DNA of 64,000 nt, taken from positions 22,239,806 to 22,303,805 of the forward strand of contig CM044964.1 in assembly GCA_024516035.1 (NCBI GenBank). The letters run 5' to 3'. The notes below the pieces were generated by a model. It worked only from the letters and a program-made list of their open reading frames with translations. It had not been told where the DNA came from and did not search any database. This document shows, in pieces, positions 8,752-19,479 of the stretch. Each line of letters begins with the position of its first letter. The first letter of the stretch is position 1. This stretch comes from Bactericera cockerelli (taxonomy: Eukaryota > Arthropoda > Insecta > Hemiptera > Triozidae). Made by a program: the position numbers and the translations under genes.

Positions 8752-11700
8752 GTAAGAAATAAATAAATAAATGTGTTTCTTTATGTAACTATCACAATAT
8801 TCGTGGGTAGAGCAGAATCACCCACAGGACTTTTCCGTAGGCATTTTCTGCCAGAATCTCCATAGCACGGAGAGTCAGGTGGTAGGTGGTAACATGAACC
8901 TTCCTTGTAATATTGAAGGATCTGTACCTTCAATATCTTATTTTTGCCTACAATTCTGCCTAAGGTCACTACTCACATTAAAGCAGCTACTCATTTTTCA
9001 TCTTGAGGTATGAGTTGATCCCCAAACATCCAAGTACAGAGCAGAAAAATCCTGCCCCACTGGGGATCAAACCCAGTTTACCATGCATGCAATGCCCAGT
9101 GAGCTAACTCACTTGGAAATGGTGACTACTTAAGAAATAATACAGTTTGGAATATGGATTACTTTGTATTTCACAGACTGATCTAATTGTAAAATTAATT
9201 GGCCATCAGCCTTTTGATTGTGTGTAAAGTTGTTTTTTAATTTAATGATGTTGTAACCAGTTTGGTGGGCTTGGCTACACCTTGGGTAGTGATGGTCTCC
9301 ATCTAACTTTTAAGTTAAAAAGTTGGTTCATCCTAAATCACACATTGTGTGATCAATCATTGTGAGGACTTGGGCTTTTCTTTTTAAAGAAACTGCTTGT
9401 TAGGGTTGGCTAGTTTTCCTCCTTTATATCCTCTAGGAAGACTGATAACTTCATAATTAAACCTACCAATTAGCAGCAATGCAATTTGATGTTAAGTAAG
9501 AAAAACACATTATTACTAGCTGAGTATAATACATTTATTGTATACTCAAAAAATCACAGACAAACTCTGTGTTTTAGGAGATCATCAAGAGTTACTAAAA
9601 AAAAGTTTGAAGGTTCTTCTATTTTTCATGTAAATCAAGTAGACTTCATTCATACCATATTAAAATATTCCAACTATAATATGTATACTATGCAGTCTCA
9701 TTTCAAATTAAAATACCTATTTCTGACAAAATCTCCACCCAAAAAAATATAACACTGAAATAGTTGACCTATATACATTCCTATGACTTATTTTTCTCTA
9801 ACTTCAATGTATTATTTTATCAGTTGTAGGTACCTGGGTAATGATTTACAGTGACTAGGTAGTTGTGTTAATGACCTTGGTAGTTAGGTACTCATTGGAT
9901 TGCCTCTTCACAATGATAAGGTAGGTATTTTGTTTTGATTAAACAAACCATAGGTGTGCTTTCAATAGGTAAATACAATTCTACTATCTATTAACCAATG
10001 TAAATTATCTTCTAGCTAGCCTACATGTTATCTCTTGTCAGATTATACTGTGTGACCCATCTAGAGTTTTTCTTCTCTGTTGTTTCTTCCATGCATTTTC
10101 TTTCTTTCAAATAAGTACGTTTAAATAAAAAATAGTGTACACGTACCCACTTTCATAAGATGTACCTATATCTTGTATTAGTTATATAAAAAATGAGATT
10201 AATATTGAACCTTCTTCTATTTATGTTCATTGATTGTTACATTTAAGAGAAAAAGCTTTGCTGGAGGACTTTAAATGGATGCAGTACCTACCAGCTTTGT
10301 GAAGCCTTAAACAAAACACAAAATCATAGGTACTTTTAATAGGGTTGGCTTTAAGAAGGGGATACAACTGTAAAAATGTGAAAGTAGGAGTACTAGAACC
10401 AATCTATCTCAACCATGAGGTAGATGTTGAAGAATGACAGTGCAATGGAGGCTTTTGAAAAAGCCAAGTAAAAAAAAGATAAATTGTGAATGGATAGTAA
10501 AACATCTCAAATGATCTTTGATTGGTACAGCAGTCTTTTTTCCTTGATTATCAGTACAGACTTCTTTCAATAATCTTACTGTTTTTCCCTCACAGCATCT
10601 GGTATGGCCATACCATATTGGGACACTCATGGTCTAGCACTTGCCTCGAGTCAATATGTCAGACTGACCGCAGATATCCAAAGTAGAATGGGAGGTATTT
10701 GGAATTCAGTGGTAAGTCTTGTTTGATTTCCAAGGTGATGTAAAAACTATACTCATAGCCACTGTAACTTTTATTCTATCATTTATAGGGGGAAAATATG
10801 GGAGGTATTTGGAATTCAGTGGTATGTCTTGTTTGATTTCCAAGGTGATGTAAAAACTATACTCATAGCCACTGTAACTTTTATTCTATTATTTATAGGG
10901 GGAAAATAACAAAAATGATAGAATAGAATGTAATAGGATACTTTAGCCACATGTCAATGCGTTGCCCAGTGTGAAGCACAAGGAGGTGTACATAACAACA
11001 AATTAAGAGATGCTGAAAGACGTGACAACCTCTGATTGAAGTGTTATTGTGGTGAACTTCTGTGGGAATTAAAAGAAAAAACTTAGAAAAAAAATTTAGG
11101 TACCTTAAAAAGTAAATACCTACCAACTCGTGCAGATACTTTATTTATACTGAGAGCAAAAGACTGAAGAGTCCTTTTTTGTTAGCCATTTAAACCAAGT
11201 CTCATTTATTTGCTGAATAAGATATAAATTTTAAACTTTAATCGCAAACAAGTTGCCTTTTTATTTTATTTACAATTTTTGGACATACAAAATAAACAAA
11301 TACAAATAATATAAATACAATAATTAAATAAATTGGTTTATACATATTAACATTTATCCTTGCTGGAATAGTGAAATTCTTTAGTCCTGAAAAGGCAGAA
11401 GAATTAATTGTCTGTTATTTTTATCATTTCTATTTTAGCCCGTCAATATGAACAACTGGGAAGTGCAAATCACCTTTAAGATTCATGGCCGTGGAAAGGA
11501 GTTGTTTGGTGACGGAATGGCTTTTTGGTACACCAAGGATCGGATGGAGAGTGGACCCGTGTTTGGCAACAAAGACTTTTTCAGTGGCCTTGGCATTATT
11601 ATTGACACATATAGCAACCACAATGGTGAACACAATGTAAGTTTTATAATAATAATAATAATAATGCTTTTTCTTTGTGTTATTATGTCACAATTTTAGT

Positions 11701-14700
11701 GGGTAGCGCAGAATCATAGGACTTTACCACTTTAATTTACAATATCTTGTATTATTTTTTTGCCTAAGATTCTGCCACTGGTCGCTGCTTCACATTAAAG
11801 CAGCTACTCATTTTTCCTCACGAGGTATGAGTGGACCCCGAACATCCAAGTACAGAGCAGAAAAAATCCTCCCCGCTGGGAATCGAACCCAGGTCACCAT
11901 GTGTGTGCAATGCCTAGCGCGCTAACTCGCTCTGCCACAGTGACTACTCAATGTAAGTTTTATCCTTGATGTAAACCATTTTTATTTTATTTTTTACAAA
12001 TCTACAAGTTACAACCCTCTGAGGAAAAATTAATAAACTAAATAAAGATCACATGTTAGGACTTAAGCATTAGTTTCCAAATTTAAACAACTACAAATCA
12101 ATGGACATTGATTTGTTTATTTTAAAAAAAGGCAAAATCTAGACTCAACTCCACAGAGGCGTAGTAAAAACATCTATAATTCTCACTCCTAATTCTTTCG
12201 TGTCTTCAATTCCAGCACAATCATCCCTACATCTCCGCTATGGTTAACAACGGGTCCCTGCACTATGACCATGACATGGATGGCACGCACACTCAGCTGG
12301 CAGGCTGTGAGTGCAAGCTGAGGAATTTGAATCACGACACTCACATTGCCATCCGATATGAGGACGAAAACTTGACTGGTAAGAGAGTAAGAGCCTAATT
12401 AGAATAACAAAAACACTCTTTAGTGGAAGTGAACTATCAGGCGAGGTTAATGCTCATAGCATTTTGTACCATCTAACCCTCAGAGTGACTTCTAAATAAT
12501 AATAATACTAGGCCTGGCAATAATAACACTCTTTAGTGGAAGGTAACCACCAGGCGAGGTTAATGCTCATAGCATTTTATACCATCTAACCCTCAGAGTC
12601 TTATATTTATGTGGTCATAAACTCAAATTAATGAGGAAAAATTCATGCACTGGGTAGGATTCGAACCCCTACGCTACCTGTTTTACCAGACCAGCGCGTT
12701 AACTACTTGACTACCAGTGCACTTTGAATTATAAAACAGGAATGAAGTTAAGATAAACCTGACTGTCCCTCAACTAAAGCTATAGTGAGCTGTGATTGGT
12801 TGAAACTCTGGCTTGAAGGTATGTCCAGCTTATCCTAACTTTAATCCTGTTTCATAATTCGGCCCTTAAGAACGTTTGTATGCATATGGAATTTTCCAAT
12901 TCAGTTGAATTCTGAAGATAGGAAGTACCCAATGGCCCATCCAGTAGTCATATAGTTTATTACAAAGAGAACCACAACGAAATCAGTCTTGTGTTTATTT
13001 TTCCAGTTTCGACGGATTTCGAGAACAAGGCCGCGTGGAAGCAGTGCTTCCAAGTGTCGGGCGTTAAGCTGCCCACCGGTTACTACTTTGGGTTGAGCGC
13101 CGCCACAGGTGACCTGTCTGACAATCATGACGTCATCGGGATTCGAACCTACGAGCTGGAGTTCCCGGGAGCCAAGGTATGTTCACCCGGTCTGTCCCGG
13201 TAGCTCAGTGGTTCGACTGTAAGGAATTGGTTTGGAATAGTGATGGAGACTCTTTGTAGTGCTGTACTTTCTTTAAATAATTATAAAGAGGACCACAATG
13301 AAATCACACTTGTGTCCCGTCCTGGTAGCTCAGTGGTAAAGGCAGCACTCTGTGAATCCAGAGGTCGCGGGAAACCCAACGGGATATGACAAAAGGTTAG
13401 GTGGAAGAGATTGCCATAGGCAATAACTCCGCCCTTTAGTTAGCACATATGTATTGATCTATTTCTTTCTATTTCATATTTTATATTGTTTCCATTTTTC
13501 TATTTTTTTTTATAATAATTATTTGTATTGTACATAATTATGTATGTCTTTTTATCGAATTAAGCATTTAATAATAATAATGACGAGTTATCCTCCCATT
13601 TGGAATTATTACCACGTAATAATACGTCATGGCCTTACTGCTGGAATAATGGGACTTGATAGTAATAATCGGGCAGTATAAATAACGCGATATTTTTTTA
13701 TTTTATTTTTTTTAGGTAAGTGTGCCCCGGAACCGCTTTCGCATTACATCAATGCCATTCGGGGTACAGAAAAGAAATTTTGGCATATTATTATTATATG
13801 TATACTTGATTCTGCAGTTCGCGGGTAGACATGGTAATGTTTTGCTAGGATCCCACTGACTGCAACATTTTTTCTCGCAATGCTGCGAAGCGTTTCGCAA
13901 CGTTTCGTCCTCCGCTCTTTCTTTAGAATCAAATGAGATCTAATTCCACTGCCTGAAACGTAGGATCTATTTATATATATATATATTTTTTTTTACATAA
14001 TGCATAAATGATATATTAATTTACAGTATACCAAGTTTAGTTATCAATATCGTTCAGGTGTTTTTTTTTTTTTTAACAAAATCTTTGTTTATCTTATATG
14101 CCATATCAAGTTTATTAATCAATTGTTCAGGTATTTTTTTGTAACATAATCTTTGCTTATCTATAAAAGATAAACAAAGATTATGTCAACGTCTATTATA
14201 AACTTTTTTGTTGTTTGAGAAATACAATTTTTATTTGGTGTTCTATCTTAATATATAAATGTCAAAGACACTCACTGACCACTGACCACTGACTGATCAT
14301 CGCTCTACAGCCCAAACCGTAAGTCCTAGGAAGCTGAAATTTGGTAGGTAGCTTTGTCTTATAGTCTAGATGTGCAATAAGACTCCCACTACAACACAAT
14401 AAGGTATTTTTCGAAACTCCCACTACAACACCTGCCATTGGCGAAAAAGGATTTTTTGCTTTCACGGCCATGCCTCGGCCCGCAAAGCGGGCGACAGCCC
14501 GCTTGTTCAGTATAAATCATGATTTTTTATAACAAAGTAAGCTCCTGTCTATCTCAAAATTTTATACTTGTGATAAGGAACAAATCTGTCCGGTCCGTTG
14601 AAGTTCGTTATAAACGATTTCTACTTTATTTGTTTTTTTTTTTTCTCATTTTTTTAAAATAAACTCTCTCTAATACTCAAATCCTAACAAAGACTCTCCA

Positions 14701-15837
14701 CTTCTGTATCTTCTTCTTGTCCCTCGTACACACATGCTCGTCGCTCTTACAATGCTTATTCCAACTCTTCTTCTCAAGTATCCCACCATTCTTCCATAAT
14801 CCATTCCAATCTTTTCAGTCAAGCTTTTTTTTTTTTAAGCTTTATTAGGAGGACAAAGTACAATGGTAACAGTATAAAATTAAGAAAGAAAAAAAAAACA
14901 AACAAATGACAAAATAAATAAGTAAAAAAGAAAATAACAATAATGTCCTACCTAAAGGGCGGGGTTATTGCCTGTGGCAATCTCTTCCACCCAACCTTTC
15001 CGCAAGAACTTTGATGAAAGAAATGAACTGTGGTGCAAATGATCCATCCACTGATGTCACCAATTTCTACTGTATTTCTCATTAATATAGCACTTTCATA
15101 CACGTAATTAGATAAGAGTTAACTTAGAGAGGATGAGCAATATCTCCTCAGAAGTTGGCATAAGCTTAGGAGATAATATTAAGAAATATTATTATTCTTC
15201 TTCTTCTTCTTTTACTCTGTCTTATCCCGCTCAAGCAGGGTCGACGTTGTTCAACCTCATGGTTGATGTTGATTGGTTTTGGCACATTTTTTACGGCTGG
15301 ATGCCCTTCCTAACGCCAACGATTCTATTTGATTTAACGTCCTGGATTAGGACGGGGGTTTTACCCTCCATTCGCTGGGAATCGTACCAGCTACCCACAT
15401 TAACCTCACCCAGCCTGGGTAGGGCTGGAAATGCCAGCCTCACGTCTTTGGCTAGAACAGAATTTTCTTCGAAAAGTCTGCCCCAGCCGGGAGTTGAACT
15501 CTGAAATCTGGACTACGGGCAGTAGTCACAACCGTTACGCCACGGAGGCTGAATATTAAGAAATATTATTATTGTACAAATAAAAAGAACTATTTCATTC
15601 AATTCAATTCAAAAAAATTCATTTCAGAAGGTGACCGAGGACCGCTCGCAAATCATTCCTTCGGCCGCCAGCTTCGCGGCCCCGCGCGAGCGAGTCCCAG
15701 ATGCGGCCCCGGCCACTTCCGGCCTCAAGATGTTCTTCCTGGTGGTCGTGTGCCTCGTGGTGCTTGGAGGCCTCTGCCTGCTCGGCCTCCTGTTCTACCA
15801 GAAGTACCAGAACAACAAGCGGAAGAGGTTCTACTGA
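8604..15837 (+). CDS. LMAN2: VIP36/VIPL-type L-type lectin cargo receptor
   Basis: Six exons (8604-8751, 10596-10711, 11439-11636, 12216-12378, 13007-13176, 15628-15837) join in phase into 334 codons; vertebrate VIP36 and VIPL have about 350. It is a type I membrane lectin that binds high-mannose glycoproteins and cycles between ER, intermediate compartment and Golgi. Residues 1-28 look like a signal peptide. The lectin domain runs from about residue 40 to 265, with KIHGRGKELFGDGMAFWYTK, IIIDTYSN (Ca/sugar site Asp and Asn), HPYISAMVNNGS, a Cys pair and GDLSDNHDVI (Gly-Asp-Leu sugar site). A transmembrane helix spans about 300-321 and the tail is KYQNNKRKRFY, like the trafficking tail of this family. 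The exact orthologue (LMAN2 or LMAN2L) cannot be decided. The start ATG at 8604 precedes the hydrophobic leader; an internal Met 11 is possible. Confidence 0.9.
8800..9122 (-). repeat. SINE family E copy in intron 1
   Basis: On the minus strand the head holds a GAGTTAGCTCACTGG region and a B-box-like GGTTTGATCCCC, followed by CTCTGTACTTGGATGTTTGG and a tail matching 19078-19350. The rest of intron 1 is described separately. Confidence 0.7.
9245..9440 (+). repeat. Interspersed repeat family H
   Basis: Contains GTTGTAACCAGTTTGGTGGG, TAGTGATGGTCTCCATC, GTGTGATCAATCATTGTGAG and a closing GGTTGGCTAGT. Related copies lie at 26795-27010 (plus) and 23575-23755 (minus). I could not place it in a known class. 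Confidence 0.55.
9441..10595 (+). other. Rest of lectin intron 1
   Basis: AT-rich intronic sequence with many TAGGTACC-like short motifs. I see no repeat family, RNA or exon in it. An 88-codon open stretch at 9486-9752 has low-complexity composition and no recognisable domain. Confidence 0.5.
10596..10711 (+). CDS. LMAN2: LMAN2-like exon 2
   Basis: 116 nt between CCCTCACAG and CAGTG|GTAAGT. It encodes SGMAIPYWDTHGLALASSQY and then VRLTADIQSRMGGIWNSV, matching the conserved SQYVRLT...G.IWN block of the family. Confidence 0.9.
10688..10907 (+). repeat. 110-bp tandem duplication over the exon 2 donor
   Basis: Two copies, 10688-10797 and 10798-10907, both starting ATGGGAGGTATTTGGAATTC and nearly identical. 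Each holds the last 24 bases of exon 2, a donor (GTAAGT in copy 1, GTATGT in copy 2) and about 85 bases of intron ending TATAGGGGGAAAATA. Confidence 0.9.
10908..11438 (+). other. Rest of lectin intron 2
   Basis: AT-rich intron sequence with no recognised repeat or RNA. The branch-point and acceptor region ends TTCTATTTTAG. Confidence 0.5.
11439..11636 (+). CDS. LMAN2: LMAN2-like exon 3 (lectin core)
   Basis: 198 nt, phase 0 on both sides. Encodes NMNNWEVQITFKIHGRGKEL, GDGMAFWYTKDRM and GLGIIIDTYSNHN. It carries the conserved Asp of GDG and the Asp/Asn of DTYSN used for Ca2+ and mannose binding in this family. Confidence 0.92.
11690..11948 (-). repeat. SINE family E copy in intron 3
   Basis: The head is at the right end (plus strand CGCTAACTCGCTCTGCCACA), the B box reads GGGAATCGAACCCAGGTCACC on its complement, and the 3' end lies near 11690. 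It is very similar to the plus-strand copy at 19078. Confidence 0.75.
12216..12378 (+). CDS. LMAN2: LMAN2-like exon 4
   Basis: 163 nt between ATTCCAG and GACTG|GTAAG. Encodes HPYISAMVNNGSLHYDHDMD, then a GCECKLRN segment with the conserved Cys and HIAIRYEDENL. Confidence 0.92.
12405..12505 (-). repeat. SINE family A fragment
   Basis: Inverted body only (TCTTTAGTGGAAGTGAAC through CATCTAACCCTCAGAG), directly before a longer copy. Confidence 0.7.
12525..12722 (-). repeat. SINE family A copy in intron 4
   Basis: Inverted near full-length copy; the head is at the right end (GTTAACTACTTGACTACCAG on the plus strand). Confidence 0.85.
12726..12868. mobile_element. MITE-like element L
   Basis: Ends ATTATAAAACAGGAATGAAG and CTTTAATCCTGTTTCATAAT form imperfect terminal inverted repeats. 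The middle has TGTGATTGGTTGAAACTC. Copies or fragments occur at 18888-19032 and 19480-20135. Confidence 0.65.
13007..13176 (+). CDS. LMAN2: LMAN2-like exon 5
   Basis: 170 nt between TTTCCAG and GCCAAG|GTATGT. Encodes WKQCFQVSGVKLPTGYYFGL and TGDLSDNHDVIG, with the Gly-Asp-Leu sugar-binding motif. Confidence 0.92.
13317..13695 (+). repeat. SINE family B interrupted by SINE family I
   Basis: The family B head (CTGGTAGCTCAGTGGTAAAG) runs to about 13392, then a family I copy (GGAAGAGATTGCCATAGGCA to about 13575), then the family B body resumes (GACGAGTTATCCTCCCATTT to CGGGCAGTATAAATAACG). The order shows family I inserted into an existing family B copy. Confidence 0.75.
14255..14515 (+). repeat. 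Interspersed repeat J, copy 1
   Basis: About 250 bp including CATCGCTCTACAGCCCAAAC, GTCTAGATGTGCAATAAGAC and GCTTTCACGGCCATGCCTCG, ending CAGCCCGCTTGTTC. A very similar copy is at 40695-40920. The class is unknown. Confidence 0.7.
14825..15002 (-). repeat. SINE family I copy
   Basis: Plus strand: AAGCTTTATTAGGAGGACAA ... CCTACCTAAAGGGCGGGG ... ATCTCTTCCACCCAACC. Inverted and full length. Confidence 0.75.
15193..15552 (-). repeat. SINE family C, full-length copy
   Basis: About 360 bp. The tRNA-like head is at the right end (plus strand ACAACCGTTACGCCACGGAG, GGGAGTTGAACTC as B-box complement). The body has TTTCTTCGAAAAGTCTGCCC, TTAACCTCACCCAGCCTGGG and TTTTACTCTGTCTTATCCCG. It ends at a TTC-repeat, the complement of its GAA tail. 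Confidence 0.75.
15628..15837 (+). CDS. LMAN2: LMAN2-like exon 6 (membrane anchor and tail)
   Basis: 210 nt from ATTTCAG to TGA at 15835-15837. It is more GC-rich than its surroundings. It encodes an Ala/Pro-rich stalk, a transmembrane helix (MFFLVVVCLVVLGGLCLLGL) and KYQNNKRKRFY, close to the KRFY-ending tails of VIP36 and VIPL. Confidence 0.92.
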   Translation, partial: KVTEDRSQIIPSAASFAAPRERVPDAAPATSGLKMFFLVVVCLVVLGGLCLLGLLFYQKYQNNKRKRFY

Positions 15838-15859
15838 GGTGGCTCACCCGCCACCCCCG

Positions 15860-16950
15860 CTGAGGAGACTCTACTAGTCAAACTGAAAGGTGAGGAGACT
15901 CTATTTTTTTGTTTGTTATCTATTTAAATAAATAAAGAGGTGCTAAGGAGACTCTATTTTTTTGTTTGTTGTCTATTTAAATAAATAAAGAGGTGCTATA
16001 TTAAACTGTTAGCGTAATGGGACTTCCTGTCTCGAGCCGACAGTCTAAATAAAGCACTACTATACTATACTATATTATACTAGTCAAACTGAAAGGTAAG
16101 GAGACTCTACTAGTCAAACTGAAAGGTGAGGAGACTCTACTAGTCAAACTGAAAGGTGAGGAGACTCTATTTTTTGTTTGTTATCTATTTAACTCTACTA
16201 AATAAATAAAATAAAGAGGTGCAATATTAAACTTTTAGCGTAATAAGACTTCCTGTCTCGAGCCGACAGTCTAAATAAAGCACTACTATACTATACTATA
16301 CTAGTCAAACTGAAAGGTGAGGAGACTCTACTAGTCAAACTGAAAGGTGAGGAGACTCTACTAGCCAAACTGAAAGGTGAGGAGACTCTACTAGTCAAAC
16401 TGAAAGGTGAGGAGACTCTACTAGTCAAACTGAAAGGTGAGGAGACTCTACTAGTCAAACTGGAAGGTGGGGAGACTCTACTAGTCAAACTGGAAGGTGA
16501 GGAGACTCTACTAGTCAAACTGAAAGGTGAGGAGACTCTACTAGTCAAACTGGAAGGTGGGGAGACTCTACTAGTCAAACTGGAAGGTGAGGAGACTCTA
16601 CTAGTCAAACTGAAAAGTGAGGAGACTCTACTAGTCAAACTGGAAGGTGAGGAGACTCTACTAGTCAAACTGAAAGGTGAGGAGACTCTACTAGTCAAAC
16701 TGAAAAGTGAGGAGACTCTACTAGTCAAACTGGAAGGTGAGGAGACTCTACTAGTCAAACTGAAAGGTGAGGAGACTCTACTAGTCAAACTGAAAGGTGA
16801 GGAGACTCTACTAGTCAAACTGGAAGGTGAGGAGACTCTACTAGTCAAACTGAAAGGTGAGGAGACTCTACTAGTCAAACTGAAAGGTGAGGAGACTCTA
16901 CTAGTCAAACTGAAAGGTGAGGAGACTCTACTAGTCAAACTTGAAGGTGA
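15860..16950 (+). repeat. 30-bp minisatellite starting in the lectin 3' UTR
   Basis: The unit, starting GGAGACTCTACTAGTCAAAC, appears once at about 15863, in a short run at 16076-16168, and in a main array at about 16300-16946 with roughly 21 copies. Variants differ at one or two positions (GAAAGG, GGAAGG, GAAAAG). Two blocks with CTGTCTCGAGCCGACAG and AATAAAGC interrupt the early part. Confidence 0.92.
15931..15936 (+). promoter_or_regulatory. Likely polyadenylation signal of the lectin gene
   Basis: AATAAA 94 bases after the stop codon, in AATAAATAAAGAGGTGC; the block repeats about 60 bases later. Which copy is used cannot be told from sequence. Confidence 0.5.
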
Positions 16951-16957
16951 GTTGCCC

Positions 16958-17160
16958 TGTGCACTGGTAGTTAAGTGGTTAACGCGCTAGTCTGGTAATC
17001 CAGGTAGAGTAGGGATCCGTTGGTTCGTATCCCACCCAGTGCATGAATTTTTCCTCATTAATTTCAGTTCGTGACCACATAATAACGAGACTCTTGACGG
17101 TTAGGTGGTTTATAATGATTTGAGCATTAACCTCACCTGGTGGTTGACTTCCACGCGTCA
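16958..17160 (+). repeat. SINE family A copy
   Basis: Starts GTGCACTGGTAGTTAAGTGG directly at the end of the minisatellite and runs to the body end near 17160. Confidence 0.8.
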
Positions 17161-17187
17161 TTGTAAGGAGACTCTACTAATCATAAG

Positions 17188-17372
17188 GGTTGGGTGGAAG
17201 AGATTGCCATAGGCAATAACCCCGCCCTTTAGTTAGGACATGTATATATTTTATTTAGTTTTTTCTTGTTTATATTATTAATATTGTCAATTTTTATATT
17301 TAATTTTTACCATTATTTGTCTGTATATAATAATATGTTCTACTAATAAAGAGTTTCTAAATAAATAAATAA
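17188..17372 (+). repeat. SINE family I copy
   Basis: GGTTGGGTGGAAGAGATTGC, CAATAACCCCGCCCTTTAG, AT-rich body and an AATAAAGAG...AAATAAAT tail. Confidence 0.75.
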
Positions 17373-17599
17373 ATAAATATATAAAATTGTTTTTCAACAT
17401 TTTCAGACTACCTGGCGCCCATTCTTGATTCGGACTCTGTCGTCCGTTTCCGTCGTCCTACGCGCCAGATCACGTGATCAGCTCGGGTCATCAGCCGGAA
17501 ATACTGATAGCTGATGGTCATACTACTGATAACCATCGCGCCTCCAATTGAGTAGCTCTCATTCATATCTATGTTACAAACTGACGGCAAAAAAATGTT

Positions 17600-18445
17600 C
17601 ATCTGAGCTCTCATACCTATGTTACAAACTGACGGCAAAAAAAATGTTCATCTGGTTCGAAGCTCTCATATATATGTTACTAATTATAGCGGCGGAATAA
17701 AAATTAAAAAAAAATGTGTATCTGGTTCGCGTTCCAGAAAGCACTCTCACTCTCATAATCTCCGTTTCAAACGTCACACAGCAAACGCTGATTGGTTATC
17801 TGTGTATCTGGTTCGCGTTTCAGAAAGCACTCTCACTCTCATAATCTCCAAATCTCCGTTTCAAACGTCACACAACAAACTCTGATTGGTTATCTGTGTA
17901 TCTGTTTCGCGTTCCAGAAAGCACTCTCACTCTCACTCTCATAATCTCCGTTTCAAACGTCACACAACAAACTCTGATTGGTTATCTGTGTATCTGGTTC
18001 GCGTTCCAGAAAGCATTTTCACTCTCATAATATCCAAATCTCCGTTTCAAACGTCACAGAACAAACTCTGATTGGTTATCTGTGTATCTGGTTCGCGTTC
18101 CAGCAAGCACTCTCAGTCTCATAATCTCCAAATCTCCGTTTCAAACGTCACACAACAAACTCTGATTGGTTATCTGTGTATCGGGTTCGCGTTCCAGAAA
18201 GCACTGTGTATCGGGTTCACTCTCATAATCTCCAAATCTCCGTTTCAAACGTCACACAACAAACGCTGATTGGTTATCTGTGTATCTGGTTCGCGTTCCA
18301 GAAAGCACTCTCTCTCTCTCATAATCTCCAAATCTCTCTTTCAAACTCTGATTTGTTGATTTGAACGCGTGGACCACTCAGAGTGCGTTGTGTGACGGTT
18401 GAAAAGGAGATTTGCGGAGTATGAGAGTGAGAGTACTTTCTAGAG
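17600..18445 (+). repeat. ~95-105-bp satellite with an inverted end copy
   Basis: About seven units between 17714 and 18350, each with ATCTGGTTCGCGTTCCAG, AGCACTCTCACTCTCATAAT, CGTTTCAAACGTCACACA and TGATTGGTTATCTG. At 18372-18445 a degenerate copy lies in the opposite orientation. Short units with TATGTTACAAACTGACGGC precede it. Confidence 0.85.
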
Positions 18446-18885
18446 CGAAGGCCATTAATTTTTTTAAACATCTTCCACTGTAACGGCGGGGTTGAAAAAT
18501 GTTTATCTGATATTGAATTTTTATATCTCTTTTTAAAAGGGCGGAATTATAATAAATTTAAAAAAAATTAAATCTAATATTGAATTTTTTTTTAAATATC
18601 TCTTATTTTCTGTTTTAAAAATTCACGGATTTTATGGACTGTTTTTAATAGTCGAACTTGTTTTTCAATTGGTTATACATGAAACGATGTGAAATGATTT
18701 ATGAAAATCCTACAAAAATGGTTTCTTTTTGTGTGTTTTTAATTGGACTATTTACTACCCTGTATTATATTATTCTGATGGTTAGGTGGTAGAAAATGCC
18801 TTTAACATCAAAACCAGTGGTCACCTTCCACAAGAGTATTATTATTTTGTAGATTATAATCAAGAGTATTATAATCATGCTTTGG
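18446..18885 (+). other. AT-rich stretch
   Basis: Only a fragment of a SINE family A body (GGTTAGGTGGTAGAAAATGC, 18780-18840) is recognisable; the rest is unassigned. Confidence 0.5.
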
Positions 18886-18887
18886 GC

Positions 18888-19032
18888 CAAATTATGAAAC
18901 AGGATTAAAGTTAAAATAAGCCAGACACTCCTTCGAGTCAGAGTTTCAACCAATCACAGCGCACTATAGCCCGAGTTAAGGGCCATGTTGGTTGATCTTA
19001 AATTTAATCCTGCATTATAATTCGGCCCTAAA
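18888..19032. mobile_element. MITE-like element L, copy
   Basis: Terminal inverted repeats GGGCCAAATTATGAAACAGG / TCCTGCATTATAATTCGGCCC, with the core CAACCAATCACAGCGCACTA. About 145 bp and noncoding. Confidence 0.75.
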
Positions 19033-19077
19033 TCTTGCTTGAACTTAACAAATATGAGTATTTTCTTTGAGCTTAGT

Positions 19078-19352
19078 CACTGTGGCAGAGTGAGTTAGCG
19101 CGCTAGGCATTGCACACACGGTGACCTGTGTTTGATCCCCAGCGGGGCAGGAATTTTTCTGCTCTGTACCTTGATGTTTGGGGTCCACTCATACCTCGTG
19201 AGGAAAAATGAGTAGCTGCTTTGATGTGAAGCAGCGACCAGTGGCAGAATCATAGGCAAAAAAATACAAGATATTGTAAATTAAGGTGGGAAAGTCCTAT
19301 GATTCTGCGCTACCCACCAAAATTGGGACATAATAACACAAAAAAAGCATTA
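19078..19352 (+). repeat. SINE family E, full-length copy
   Basis: Head CACTGTGGCAGAGTGAGTTA, a B-box-like GTGTTTGATCCCC, body CTGCTCTGTACCTTGATG, CATACCTCGTGAGGAAAAAT and CTATGATTCTGCGCTACCCA. The best reference copy of the family here. Confidence 0.75.
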
Positions 19353-19479
19353 ATATCATTATTTTCATTGGTTGTTTTTTTCTGTATGGGTTAAACAACT
19401 ACCACTTTCTTATCTATTTCATAAATAACCTATCTTGTATGTATGTAGGTGGAATACTAAATTCAGTTCAGACTGAGGG

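Noticed and set aside
9486..9752. 88-codon plus frame in lectin intron 1
   Set aside because: AT-rich, no domain, no splice support, inside an intron of a well-supported gene.
16291..16938. 215-codon minus-strand frame of ten-residue repeats (LTSRVSSPFS type)
   Set aside because: It is the translation of the 30-bp minisatellite; 30 is a multiple of 3, so any frame without a stop in the unit stays open. No start context or other coding sign.
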